Notes: generated by a model not told the origin, from the letters alone. A stretch of 64,000 bases of DNA from Arhodomonas sp051195215 (GCF_051195215.1 NZ_JBNAZM010000004.1:114689-178688); one strand, 5' to 3'. Positions 53,326-61,768 are shown, counted from the first letter of the stretch. Made by a program: numbers and translations.

Positions 53326-53360
53326 TCGTGCGGGGATCAGACATCGTGTGGGGATCAGAC
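53326..53360. repeat. Tandem 17-bp duplication overlapping a stop codon
   Basis: Two copies, 53326-53342 and 53344-53360, differ at one base (TCGTG[C/T]GGGGATCAGAC). The second copy contains the ATP-grasp stop codon. Looks like a slippage duplication. Confidence 0.7.
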
Positions 53361-54581
53361 GTAGTAATCGAGCCCTTCCTGGTGTTTGAGCAAATCGCGT
53401 ATGCGATAGGGGTCATCCCCGAAGAAGAAGACCAACCCCCAGTGCGTACCGAAGGCGGTTCGCTTGGTGACGATTTCCTCGAGCGGTTGCGTTAGCTCGT
53501 GGTAGTCGTAGTACTCGTGGTTTTCGGTCTCTTCGGGAATCTCCAGACGGCTGACCACACGATGGCGCGGATAAACGCCGAATGATCCCGCATAGCCCTT
53601 GGCGTCCACCACCTCACGGGGGAAGAAGGCTTCGACTTCCTCTTCCGTGGATTTCGGGTCGAAGCAGACCACCAGGGCCTGGTACGCATTGAAGCCGTAT
53701 ACCCGCTCGAGCAGCTCGAAGACCTTGAAGCCCGGCGGTCGGTAGGCCACCTCGCCGAAGTACATGGTGCCGTCGCTGGTCACGAAGTATTCCGGGTGGA
53801 TGAAGCCGAACTCGATGTCGAAGGTCTTGATGAGCTTTTCGATCTCCTTGGTGATCAGGTTGCGCCAGCTCTCCAGCTCTGGGGTGGCGGGCACGAACAC
53901 CGAGTAGCCGAGAGTGACGTACTCCGAGATATTCAGGAAGCGAATCTTGCCCTTGTATATCCAGGCCTCGACAGCGAACTCCCAGCCGTCCAGGTGGCTT
54001 TCCATGAGCAGCGGGAATTCCTCCTCGGGGATATTGTCGACCTCGTCCGGTGTGCGAATCATGCGGTGCCCGAGACACCCCGCCTTGTCGAAGGCCTTCA
54101 GGTGAATGGGGTCGTCGGGGTCACCGTCGAGCTTGAGCAGGGTCTGGTTGACGCGCTTCAAGAAGCGGATGACGTCGCCCTTGTCGTGCGCTTCTTCGAA
54201 TATGCCCACGCGAATGCCCCCGAGCTGGGCCCGGCGTTTCATGAGCGCCTTGTCGCGGAACAGCACTGCCTGGCCGTGAAGGCGGGGATTGTCCATGAGC
54301 ACGGCGTTGATGGCGCCTGCCCATTCCACGGTCTCTTCGAACAGGGGAATGGCGACATCCACGCCCTTGTCCTTGAGCAGTTCGGCGATCTCCAGGGAGC
54401 GATCGTTGAGGCGTTCGAAATCCCAGGAAATGAACGGTATGTCGTGCTGCTCGGCGTACTCACGTGCCCACTCGGGCGCGACCACCACGTAGCGTCTGTC
54501 GAAACGGTCTATGGCGTCGATGGCACCCAGACTCCAGCCGAGCAGCGCGATGTATCCCTTGTCCGGGTTCTTCTCGCTCAT
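53355..54581 (-). CDS. ATP-grasp superfamily ligase, substrate unknown
   Basis: 408 residues. N-terminal Rossmann-like part (GYIALLGWSLGAIDAIDRF, about 9-28), then the ATP-grasp core: FRDKALMKRRAQLGGIRVG (Lys111), a conserved Lys in IHLKAFDKAG (Lys162), MESHLDGWEFAVEAWIYKGK with Glu194/Glu201, and the metal/phosphate residues in MYFGEVAYRPPGF (Glu277, Arg281). Such enzymes join a carboxylate to an amine or thiol via acyl-phosphate. The C-terminal 90 residues are family-specific. The final residues YYV, the coding of Asp/Glu-rich helices and full length suggest an active enzyme. First gene of a two-gene unit; the partner is the 661-residue protein. Confidence 0.88.
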   Translation of the reverse strand: MSEKNPDKGYIALLGWSLGAIDAIDRFDRRYVVVAPEWAREYAEQHDIPFISWDFERLNDRSLEIAELLKDKGVDVAIPLFEETVEWAGAINAVLMDNPRLHGQAVLFRDKALMKRRAQLGGIRVGIFEEAHDKGDVIRFLKRVNQTLLKLDGDPDDPIHLKAFDKAGCLGHRMIRTPDEVDNIPEEEFPLLMESHLDGWEFAVEAWIYKGKIRFLNISEYVTLGYSVFVPATPELESWRNLITKEIEKLIKTFDIEFGFIHPEYFVTSDGTMYFGEVAYRPPGFKVFELLERVYGFNAYQALVVCFDPKSTEEEVEAFFPREVVDAKGYAGSFGVYPRHRVVSRLEIPEETENHEYYDYHELTQPLEEIVTKRTAFGTHWGLVFFFGDDPYRIRDLLKHQEGLDYYV

Positions 54582-54887
54582 GCCGATGCACCTCTCCTTG
54601 CCGGGAGTATTTGCGCTGCACGCCAGGCGGCGCTACCAGCGCATGTACCCACTGAGTCTAGCAGTGCGGTGCCGCGCTACCGGTGCCCTAGGCTTGCGGC
54701 AATACGGGACGGCGGCGGGTCGAACCCAGCACCCATGAAGGTCATGCATGCCGGTAGTCGGAACCATGGCCGACCACTGACTGGGGCACTGGTCATCGCG
54801 TGTGTACCGTGTAAACTAAACTGTGAATTCAATCACATAAATATACGGCCGACATCGTTCCGGATGGCCGGCCAACGGGGGACGGAC
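54582..54887. promoter_or_regulatory. Divergent promoter region, ATP-grasp / GGDEF genes
   Basis: 306 bp without a gene. The ATP-grasp start is preceded by AGGAGAGG on the minus strand. The right half is AT-rich and contains the CRP-type site listed separately. Nothing else is evident. Confidence 0.6.
54822..54837. promoter_or_regulatory. CRP/Vfr-type binding site
   Basis: TGTGA-ATTCAA-TCACA: both half-sites match the CRP consensus perfectly, with AT-rich flanks. It is centred 58 bp upstream of the GGDEF start codon. Confidence 0.7.
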
Positions 54888-56084
54888 ATGCGCGTGTACA
54901 GGCGCCGGGCCCGGCAGCAACGCGCCGGCAAGGGGGTGCGCGCGTTGTACGCGTGGTTGCGAGCCGTGCACTCGACGGAGCACCGCGCGGCGAAGGCCGT
55001 GGATTTCGGTCGGTTTTCGGTGTTCGCGTCGGTGATCACGGCTGTATTCGTGGCGAATACCTGGTTGTGGGATTACGCCATCGACCCGGTACACATGGGC
55101 GATGCCTTCGGGTTGCGAATGCTGCAGACCGTCTCCGTCATGGCGCTGGCGGTGGTGATGTGGCGCGCACCGGCAGGGTTGGCTGCCCGTATTGGTCTGC
55201 TGGTGGTGCCGGCATTCGTGCAGCTCACGTTCATCGAAGTGCTGGCCCGTCTGGATGACGGGTCGAGATACGGGGTGGGTGGATTTCTTTACTTCTTCAT
55301 CTTCGTGCCTTTCATGGCACAGGCCCAGAGCCTGCGATTCAACGCGCTGTTACTGGCGCTGCTGGCATTGCTACCCAACCTCTGGTGGCTCGCTGGCGTC
55401 GGTGCCCACCTGGATCTCAGTGTCTACAACGCGTACATGTGGATGGCTTTCCCTCCGGTGGTGACTATCCTGGCCGGGGTCGAGTACCTGGTGGATCAGC
55501 TCTACCGGCATCGTGCCCATCTGGCACGAAGCGCCGACACGGATGCGCTTACCGGGCTGCGCAACCGCCGGTCGTTCCTGATGACGAGTCGTCGCCTGTT
55601 GTCCCGGGCGCGGCGTGACGGCGTGCCGGTGAGCGTGCTGTTCGTCGATGCCGATCACTTCAAGGCCATCAACGACCGTTATGGCCATTCCTTCGGGGAT
55701 CAGGTCCTGCGCATTCTCGCGCATAGAATCGCAAGCATGAGCCGGCATTCCGACCTGGTGGCCCGCTACGGTGGCGAGGAGTTCGTGCTCTTGCTGCCCG
55801 ATACGGACGCCGAGATGGCCGAGCGTGTTGCCGAGCGCATTCGCCGACACGTGTCGGCCGGTCCCATCGAGACGCCGGGAGCCGCCGGGGCGTCGGTGGC
55901 GGTGACCGTCAGTGTGGGAATTGCCACCGCCAGCCCCGATGGGCATCGGGTGACACTGGATGACCTGGTGGAAGCCGCCGACGGGGCACTCTATTCGGCC
56001 AAAGGCAGTGGACGTAACCGAACCGCGTCGGGCCTCGGGGCCGAGGTGCGCCGGCGCGGCCGTCAGTCGCTCGACTATTACTAA
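54888..56084 (+). CDS. Membrane-bound diguanylate cyclase (GGDEF)
   Basis: Synthesises c-di-GMP. 398 residues: a basic N-terminus, six membrane helices (about 42-205) and a GGDEF domain (about 215-380). The active-site motif is GGEEF (295-299), the metal-binding DADHFKAINDRYGH segment is intact, and an inhibitory I-site RHSD (286-289) sits five residues before it, so activity should be product-inhibited. No known sensor domain is recognisable in the membrane part. ATG 54888 is preceded by GGGGGAC; the open frame runs much further upstream across the ATP-grasp gene but that part is antisense noise. The TAA stop is provided by an inserted repeat end. Confidence 0.93.
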   Translation: MRVYRRRARQQRAGKGVRALYAWLRAVHSTEHRAAKAVDFGRFSVFASVITAVFVANTWLWDYAIDPVHMGDAFGLRMLQTVSVMALAVVMWRAPAGLAARIGLLVVPAFVQLTFIEVLARLDDGSRYGVGGFLYFFIFVPFMAQAQSLRFNALLLALLALLPNLWWLAGVGAHLDLSVYNAYMWMAFPPVVTILAGVEYLVDQLYRHRAHLARSADTDALTGLRNRRSFLMTSRRLLSRARRDGVPVSVLFVDADHFKAINDRYGHSFGDQVLRILAHRIASMSRHSDLVARYGGEEFVLLLPDTDAEMAERVAERIRRHVSAGPIETPGAAGASVAVTVSVGIATASPDGHRVTLDDLVEAADGALYSAKGSGRNRTASGLGAEVRRRGRQSLDYY

Positions 56085-56126
56085 TCCGATCATTAGGTGT
56101 GGCCAACACCACATGCCGCTTGTCAG
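56079..56126. repeat. Solo degenerate end of the 61.9-kb MITE-like repeat
   Basis: The 15-mer TACTAATCCGATCAT (56079-56093) is identical to the outer end of the element at 61932. Then follow AGGT, a 13-bp insertion forming a small GGTGT/ACACC hairpin, and CATGCC plus TTGTCAG as in the element. The GGDEF stop codon TAA (56082-56084) lies inside it. It fills the gap between two convergent genes. Confidence 0.7.
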
Positions 56127-56136
56127 CGTTTCCTTG

Positions 56137-57771
56137 CTATCCTTTCCGCGCGAGCTCCCGGTCGCGCAATACACGGCGCATCACCTTGCCGGTTGTGGTC
56201 AGTGGGAGCTCGTCGACGAACTCCACCGCCCTGGGATACTCATGCGCGGCCAGGCGGTCGCGCACGAACGCCTGAATCTCGCGCGCGAGCGCATCATCAG
56301 GGCGGGGAGCTCCCTGTGCCGTGACGATGAACGCCTTCACCACCTCCGTGCGCACCGGGTCCGGGCTGCCGATCACCGCTGCCATGGCCACCGCCGGATG
56401 CTTGAGCAGACAGTCTTCCACCTCTGCCGGACCGATCCGGTAGCCGCCGCTGGTGATGACATCATCCATGCGCCCCAGGTGCCAGAGATAGCCGTCGGCG
56501 TCCATCCGCCCCATGTCACCGGTGCGCAGCCAGTCACCGGTGAACTTCTCCTGCGTCGCGGCCTGGTTGTTCCAGTAACCGAGGAACATCACCGGATCGG
56601 GGTGGTGCACGGCGATTTCACCGTCGCTACCGGCGGCGACGGGGTTGCCGGCCTCGTCGATGACCGCCACCTGGTGGCCGGGGACGGCTCGTCCCATGGC
56701 GCCGGGGCGCACTGGCATCAGCGAGGCGCAGTTGGCCACGACCAGGTTGCACTCGGTCTGCCCGTAGAACTCGTTGATGTCGAGACCGAACGTCTCCCGG
56801 CCCCATTGCAGCAACCCTTCGCCGAGGGTCTCGCCACCGCTGCCGATGCTGCGCATGCGCAGATCGAACCGTTCGCGGGGCGCCTCCACCTGGCGCATGA
56901 GCTTCAACGCCGTTGGCGGCAGAAAGGCATTGCGGACATGGTGGCGGGCGATGAGGTCAAAGGCTTCTTCCGGATCGAACTTCGCCGCCCGATGGGCGAG
57001 CACCGGCACGCCGTGGTGCCAGGCGGGAAGCAGGACGTCGATGAGTCCGCCGATCCACGCCCAGTCCGCAGGGGTCCAGAAGAGGTCGCCCGGCTGCGGG
57101 AAGAAATCGTGGGGCAGCTCCACGCCGGGGAGGTGTCCGAGCAGGACGCGATGAGCGTGCAGAGCGCCTTTCGGATTGCCGGTGGTTCCCGACGTATAGA
57201 TGATGAGCGCGGGGTCGTCGGCTGCTGTGGCGACCGCCTCGAACCGGTCACTCGCGCGCTCGGTGAGATCGGCGTAGCCCAGCGTGCCGGCATCGCCCGG
57301 GCCGTCGACGCTGATCACCTGCTCCAGGGCGGGCAGCTTGTCCCGTACGGCGGCGATCTTGTGCAGGCTCGCGTGGTCGGTGATCAGCACTCGGGCTCCG
57401 CTGTCGGCGAGGCGGTACTCCAGCGCGTCGGGGCCGAAGAGCGTGAAAAGCGGCAGGGCGATGGCCCCGAGCTTGTAGGCGGCGACGTGGGCGATTGCGG
57501 TCTCCGGCCGTTGCGGTAGCAGAATGCCGATACGGTCGCCGCGCTCCACACCGAGGGTGCGCAGGGCATTGGCGAGCCGGTTGGATCGCGCGGCGATGTG
57601 CGCGAAGGTATAGCGCTCGGGGTCGCCGCAGCCATGATCGTAGACCAGCGCGAGCCGGTCCGGGTCGCCGGCGTGGCGATCGACGATGTCGACGCCGATG
57701 TTGTAGCGCGCCGGTATCCGCCAGCGAAACCGGCCGAACAGCGTGTCGTAGTCGTTGGCTCTCGCGAGCAT
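56137..57771 (-). CDS. Acyl-CoA synthetase (AMP-binding), medium-chain/acetyl-CoA synthetase-like
   Basis: 544 residues of the ANL superfamily: IIYTSGTTGNPKGA (AMP-binding P-loop), EFYGQTECNLVVANC (adenine/acyl site), WLRTGDMGRMDADGYLWHLGRMDDVI hinge pieces (GD..., GRxDDVI) and the catalytic Lys in PLTTTGKVMRRVL. Activates a fatty or organic acid with CoA and ATP. The substrate is not predictable by eye; resemblance to acetyl/propionyl/benzoate-type 'AcsM-like' enzymes is general. ATG 57771 follows GGAGGAG. Downstream of the VOC and AraC-like genes on the same strand. Confidence 0.9.
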   Translation of the reverse strand: MLARANDYDTLFGRFRWRIPARYNIGVDIVDRHAGDPDRLALVYDHGCGDPERYTFAHIAARSNRLANALRTLGVERGDRIGILLPQRPETAIAHVAAYKLGAIALPLFTLFGPDALEYRLADSGARVLITDHASLHKIAAVRDKLPALEQVISVDGPGDAGTLGYADLTERASDRFEAVATAADDPALIIYTSGTTGNPKGALHAHRVLLGHLPGVELPHDFFPQPGDLFWTPADWAWIGGLIDVLLPAWHHGVPVLAHRAAKFDPEEAFDLIARHHVRNAFLPPTALKLMRQVEAPRERFDLRMRSIGSGGETLGEGLLQWGRETFGLDINEFYGQTECNLVVANCASLMPVRPGAMGRAVPGHQVAVIDEAGNPVAAGSDGEIAVHHPDPVMFLGYWNNQAATQEKFTGDWLRTGDMGRMDADGYLWHLGRMDDVITSGGYRIGPAEVEDCLLKHPAVAMAAVIGSPDPVRTEVVKAFIVTAQGAPRPDDALAREIQAFVRDRLAAHEYPRAVEFVDELPLTTTGKVMRRVLRDRELARKG

Positions 57772-57844
57772 GTTCGTCTCCTCCCGTTGGCGTCCCTGCG
57801 CCGGGAGGAGTATGGAATACCGGCGGCGCTCTGTGGAGGCCCCG

Positions 57845-58243
57845 TCAATCCGGTCCGGCTGTGCCGTCGTGGGTCGCGACCCACCAGCGGTGGCCGCTCG
57901 GGTCGATGAAGCTGCCGCGGCGGTCGCCATAGGGTTGGGCCGAGGGTTCGGTATCGGCGCTCGCGCCGGCTTCCAGGGCGCGGCCATACGTGGCGTAGCA
58001 ATCGGGTACGTACACGTGGATCTCGGCCGGCTGTGCCCGTGTGGCCATGGGAGGTTCGCCGAGCATGATCACGGTATCGTCGATGAGCACTTCGGCGTGC
58101 ACGCCCCCTTTGCCGCCGGTCAGGCGGCGGACGAGCTGGGCGTCGAATACCCGCTCGAGGAATGCGATTGCCGCGGTGGCGTCTGCGACGAGCAGATAGG
58201 CGGCGACACTCTGCTGGCCTTCGGGGGCATAGTCACGAGTCAT
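57845..58243 (-). CDS. VOC family (glyoxalase/PhnB-like) protein
   Basis: 132 residues, one vicinal-oxygen-chelate domain: VAAYLLVADATAAIAFLERVF, HAEVLIDDTVIMLGE and a C-terminal YGDRRGSFIDPSGHRWWVATH. This is the PhnB-like subgroup, usually dimeric and often of unknown function; not necessarily a glyoxalase. Between the AraC-like relic and the acyl-CoA synthetase, same direction, probably one transcript. Confidence 0.88.
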   Translation of the reverse strand: MTRDYAPEGQQSVAAYLLVADATAAIAFLERVFDAQLVRRLTGGKGGVHAEVLIDDTVIMLGEPPMATRAQPAEIHVYVPDCYATYGRALEAGASADTEPSAQPYGDRRGSFIDPSGHRWWVATHDGTAGPD

Positions 58244-58340
58244 TCCCGGTCTCCGGTGTGTGTGTGGGTCGGGCCGTTACGTTAGCGGTGGCCGCTATGC
58301 TCGTATTGGAAAAATCGGCAACCCCTGCCACCGGGCGTGC

Positions 58341-59052
58341 TCATGTCGGTATGTGATTGCGCTCCGGCAGCCGGGCCGCGGCATACGCCGCCGGGGTAAC
58401 GCCCGCGAACTCGCGGAACTCCTGGATTAGATGGGCCTGGTCGCAGTAGCCGCAAGCCAGCGCGAGCTCGGGCCAGCCAATCCCGTCGCTCTCGCGAATG
58501 CACCCGATCGCATGCTGGAAACGCCGCAAGCGCGCGTAGGTTTTCGGCGGGATACCCACAGCGTCGCGGAAAAGATCGGTGAACCGGCGGCGGCTATAGC
58601 CCGTGCGTTCGACCATGTCCGCTACCGACGGGCGGCCGTGGTATGCGTCCCATGCCGCGACGGCGGCCGTCACCATGGGTGCAGGTTGCACCCCGGCAGC
58701 GAGGCGGCGCGTGAGCAGAGCCTCGAGCAGCCGGATCCGCGCGTCCACGCCGGTAACGTGCCGCAGGGCCTGGGTCCACGCGCCTGTGTCCTCGTCCACG
58801 ATATCCCCGAGCGCAGCGTCCGTGGCCGTCAGGGTCGTCGCTGGTAGACCCAGCAGGGCGTCCGCGGCGCCGGTGGCCGCTGTGCTCGTCGCAAGTATGG
58901 AAGGCATCCCCGTCCAGGTTGATGACGAGCGCCGAGTGGCCTGTGGGGAGAATCCGCTCCATCGACGAGCGAGGGTCATACTCATCCGTGTACCAGATAC
59001 AGCGCACGAACGGCGCGAGGTATCCGCCTGGCGTGACCATCCGCTCAGTCAT
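58341..59052 (-). pseudogene. AraC family regulator, disrupted by frameshift and internal deletion
   Basis: The N-terminus, from 59052, reads VTPGGYLAPFVRCIWYTDEY then ERILPTGHSALVINLDGDAFH, a standard start of AraC regulators with the DUF6597-type sensor domain. Near 58870 the homologous reading switches frame to DALLGLPATTLTATDAALGD, and the C-terminal HTH (SVADMVERTGYSRRRFTDLF, ALACGYCDQAHLIQEFREF) is intact to 58341. About 35-40 residues of sensor domain normally present between these parts are missing. Either a pseudogene or, less likely, an assembly error; an internal start would still make a free HTH. Confidence 0.7.
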
Positions 59053-59192
59053 TGCGAACTCGTCCTTGTCGTGGAGGGGAGCGCTGGGGACAGTCTAGAC
59101 CAAGTGCCGGATGCGGCGGGGCGGTTGCCGGCTGGTGTCTGCCATGGTGTAGTCCGCTGCGGTGCCGGGTGGGGCGGTTGTCGGAGGTCGTC

Positions 59193-59891
59193 ATGAACGA
59201 ACGCAACTTCAAACGCACGCGCGCGCGAACCGAGACACAGAAACGGGCGCGGCGCGAGCAGATATTGCAGGCGGCCGAGACGCTGTATCTGGAAAGCACT
59301 GGCTACGAGGCTGTGAACGTTGCCGAAGTCGCTCGTGCTGCCGGTGTGGCCAAGGGCACGGTGTATCTGTACTTCGAGACCAAGGAAGCGTTGTTTCTGG
59401 CGCTGTACGACCGTGTCTCGTCAAATTGGTGCGCGCATGCCCGCCAAGCGCTGGATGTCGCGCCGGGGCGCGAGCCGGTTTCCGAGGTCGTCGATGCCTT
59501 TGCCAACGCTTGCCATCGCGTGCCGCTACACGCCCGGCTCAACGCCATTCTTCACGTCACCCTGGAACCCAACGTGCCGGCCGAGGCGCTGCTGGCATCC
59601 AAACGGCAGCTGCTCGACGATATTGATGCCATGGCGCCGGCGCTGTGCCGACTGCTCGGCATTTCCGAGGCGTACGCCGCCCGCGAGCTGGTGCGGGAAG
59701 TCTACGTCGTGCTTATCGGTGCCCATCACAATGCGGGCAACTCACCCGCGCTCGCCTTGGTCTACGACGCTCCGGAAATGGCGCCGCTGCGAATGGCGTT
59801 CGATCCGCTTTTCCGCCGGTGCCTGTCGCACACTATCAGGGGCTGGCTCGCGGATGTCGGAAGTGGCGATGCTTGCGGCTCCACCGTTTAG
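59193..59891 (+). CDS. TetR family transcriptional regulator
   Basis: 232 residues. N-terminal HTH about 25-70: REQILQAAETLYLESTGYEA, VNVAEVARAAGVAKGTVYLYF, ETKEALFLALYD. The C-terminal ligand domain is typical all-helical and of TetR_C type with HARLNAILHVTLEPNVPAEA. Basic N-terminal tail RNFKRTRARTETQKRARR. It is divergent from the AraC relic and convergent with the CurA-like reductase; the palindrome upstream of the SDR gene (61756) is a candidate operator. GGAGG precedes ATG 59193. Confidence 0.9.
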   Translation: MNERNFKRTRARTETQKRARREQILQAAETLYLESTGYEAVNVAEVARAAGVAKGTVYLYFETKEALFLALYDRVSSNWCAHARQALDVAPGREPVSEVVDAFANACHRVPLHARLNAILHVTLEPNVPAEALLASKRQLLDDIDAMAPALCRLLGISEAYAARELVREVYVVLIGAHHNAGNSPALALVYDAPEMAPLRMAFDPLFRRCLSHTIRGWLADVGSGDACGSTV

Positions 59892-59899
59892 CGTGAAGG

Positions 59900-59938
59900 G
59901 CCGGTGTTCTGGCGCTTGTGTTCCTCCAGAACACCGGC
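59900..59938. terminator. Bidirectional hairpin terminator
   Basis: A perfect 13-bp stem (GCCGGTGTTCTGG at 59900-59912 with its complement at 59926-59938) and 13-nt loop, in the 53-bp gap between the convergent TetR and reductase genes. Confidence 0.7.
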
Positions 59939-59944
59939 TCGACG

Positions 59945-60985
59945 CTACTGCTGTGAGTGCGGCTCGGCGACTTTGACCACGAGCTTGCCGAAGTTGCCGC
60001 CTTCGAGCATGCGCAGGAAGGCGTCCGGCGCCTGCTCGAGACCGTCCACCACGTCCTCGCGGTAGCGGATTCGGCCGTCGGCGAGCCATTGGGACATCTC
60101 CCGCTGGAAGACCGGGAACTCGTGCTGGTGGTCCATGATGATGAAGCCTTGCACCTTCAGCCGCTTGACCAGAATGTGACGCCAGATCAGCGGACTGCGG
60201 TCGGGGCCGTCGGGCAGCCCGGCATCGTTGTAGTGTGCGATGAGCCCGCAAAGCGGGATTCGCGCATGCTCGTTGAGTAACGGCAGCACGGCGCGCTGCA
60301 CAGCCCCGCCGACATTTTCGAAGTACACATCGATGCCGTGCGGACAGGCGTCGGCGAGTCGCTCGGCGAAGTCGGCCGCGTGATGGTCGAGACAGGCATC
60401 GAAGCCCAACTCGTCCACGACGTAGCGGCATTTCTCGTCACCGCCGGCGATGCCAACGACGCGCGCTCCACGCAGCCGGGCGATCTGCCCCACGACCGAG
60501 CCGACAGCGCCGGATGCGGCAGCCACGACCACGGTTTCCCCGTCGGTTGGCTCACCCAGCAATCGCAGGCCGGTCCAGGCCGTGAAGCCGGGCATGCCGA
60601 GCACACCTAGTGCTAGCGACGGCGGTTCCAGGTCAGCGGGCAGCTTGTGCACGCCGGTGCCGTCGGAGAGCGCGTACGTCTGCCAGCCGTTGGCGCAGAG
60701 CACGCGGTCACCCGGTGAGAAGTCCGCCAGGTTCGAACTGACGACCTCGGCGACCGTACCGCCGCCCATGACATCGTCGACGGCCACGGGCTCCACGTAG
60801 GAGGGGCCGTCATCCATGCGCCCTCGCAGGTACGGGTCGAGGGAGAGATAGAGCGTACGCAGCAGCATCTCGCCCGCTCCGGGAACCGGCGCGGCGTCGG
60901 TTTCCAGGCGAAAATGGGAAGCGTCCGGGCGCCCTTGGGGGCGCCCGGCGAGAACAATACGGCGATTCGTCCGCGATGATGGCAT
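59945..60985 (-). CDS. NADP-dependent oxidoreductase, CurA/PTGR (MDR) type
   Basis: 346 residues of the medium-chain dehydrogenase/reductase superfamily without zinc ligands. NRRIVLAGRPQGRPDASHF start, LYLSLDPYLRGRM, cofactor motif VVAAASGAVGSVVGQIARLRGARVVG (AxxGxxG) and YFENVGGAVQRAVLPLL are the CurA/YncB and PTGR1 signatures. These reduce the double bond of alpha,beta-unsaturated carbonyls. Three bases downstream of the SDR gene, so one operon with it. Confidence 0.92.
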   Translation of the reverse strand: MPSSRTNRRIVLAGRPQGRPDASHFRLETDAAPVPGAGEMLLRTLYLSLDPYLRGRMDDGPSYVEPVAVDDVMGGGTVAEVVSSNLADFSPGDRVLCANGWQTYALSDGTGVHKLPADLEPPSLALGVLGMPGFTAWTGLRLLGEPTDGETVVVAAASGAVGSVVGQIARLRGARVVGIAGGDEKCRYVVDELGFDACLDHHAADFAERLADACPHGIDVYFENVGGAVQRAVLPLLNEHARIPLCGLIAHYNDAGLPDGPDRSPLIWRHILVKRLKVQGFIIMDHQHEFPVFQREMSQWLADGRIRYREDVVDGLEQAPDAFLRMLEGGNFGKLVVKVAEPHSQQ

Positions 60986-60988
60986 GGC

Positions 60989-61732
60989 TTAGATCTCCTG
61001 AGCCGTGGGGCGGATGACGATTTCGTTGATGTCCACTTCCGGCGGTTGGGAAACGGCGTAGCCGATGGCGTTGGCGACGCTTTCCGGGGATATGGCCGCC
61101 TGATAGAGCTCCCGAGCCCGCTGGGCGATCCCGGGATCGGAGATGTGCTCGGGCAGCTCGGTGTCGATCGCGCCAGGCGAGAGAATGGTGCTTCGTATGC
61201 CCGGACCGCTTTCCTGGCGCAATCCCTCGGCGATGGCGCGCACGGCGTACTTCGTCCCACTGTAGACGGCGCCCGCCGGCATGACCTTGTGCCCGGCCAC
61301 CGAAGACAGCGTGATGAAGTGGCCGTTGCCTTGTTCCTCGAAGTGGGGCAGGGCGGCGTCGATGCAGTAGAGCACTCCCTTGATGTTCACATCCACCATG
61401 CGCTCCCACTCGTCGACCTTGCGGGCGGCAAGTGGTGAGAGCGGCATCAACCCGGCGTTCGCGACGACGGCATCCACCCGGCCGAAACGCTCCACGGCTG
61501 CGGCGATCAGCTCGCGAACCTGGCCGCGGTCGGTCACGTCGGTCACGCGGTAGTCGGCCTCGCCGCCGGTGCGCCGAATCTCCTCGGCAATCTCGGCGAG
61601 GCGGTCCTCCCGCCGCGCCCCCATCATCACGCGGGCACCGTCGGCGACGAGTCGGCGCACGGTCGCGGCGCCGATGCCGCTGCTCGCGCCGGTGATGGCG
61701 ACGACCGGGGAATGTGACGTGCTGACGGTCAT
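60989..61732 (-). CDS. Short-chain dehydrogenase/reductase (SDR)
   Basis: 247-residue classical SDR: TGASSGIG cofactor loop, NAGLMPLSPL, catalytic Ser/Tyr/Lys in ITLSSVAGHK and YSGTKYAVRAI. It resembles the YdfG/clavaldehyde-type oxidoreductases; substrate unknown. The C-terminus EVDINEIVIRPTAQEI is typical of this subgroup. First gene of an SDR-reductase operon behind a well-formed promoter with an overlapping palindromic operator. Confidence 0.92.
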   Translation of the reverse strand: MTVSTSHSPVVAITGASSGIGAATVRRLVADGARVMMGARREDRLAEIAEEIRRTGGEADYRVTDVTDRGQVRELIAAAVERFGRVDAVVANAGLMPLSPLAARKVDEWERMVDVNIKGVLYCIDAALPHFEEQGNGHFITLSSVAGHKVMPAGAVYSGTKYAVRAIAEGLRQESGPGIRSTILSPGAIDTELPEHISDPGIAQRARELYQAAISPESVANAIGYAVSQPPEVDINEIVIRPTAQEI

Positions 61733-61755
61733 GGGCTTGCCTCCTGTAACTTAAA

Positions 61756-61768
61756 TGACCAGCGGTCA
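61756..61768. promoter_or_regulatory. TetR-type operator
   Basis: TGACC-AGC-GGTCA, a perfect 5-3-5 palindrome abutting the -10 of the SDR promoter, 24 bp before the SDR start. Position fits repression by the TetR regulator at 59193, which is inference. Confidence 0.6.

Noticed and set aside
53796..54887. Upstream extension of the GGDEF frame across the ATP-grasp gene
   Set aside because: The extension is antisense to a clear ATP-grasp enzyme; the protein has a natural start with a ribosome-binding site at 54888.
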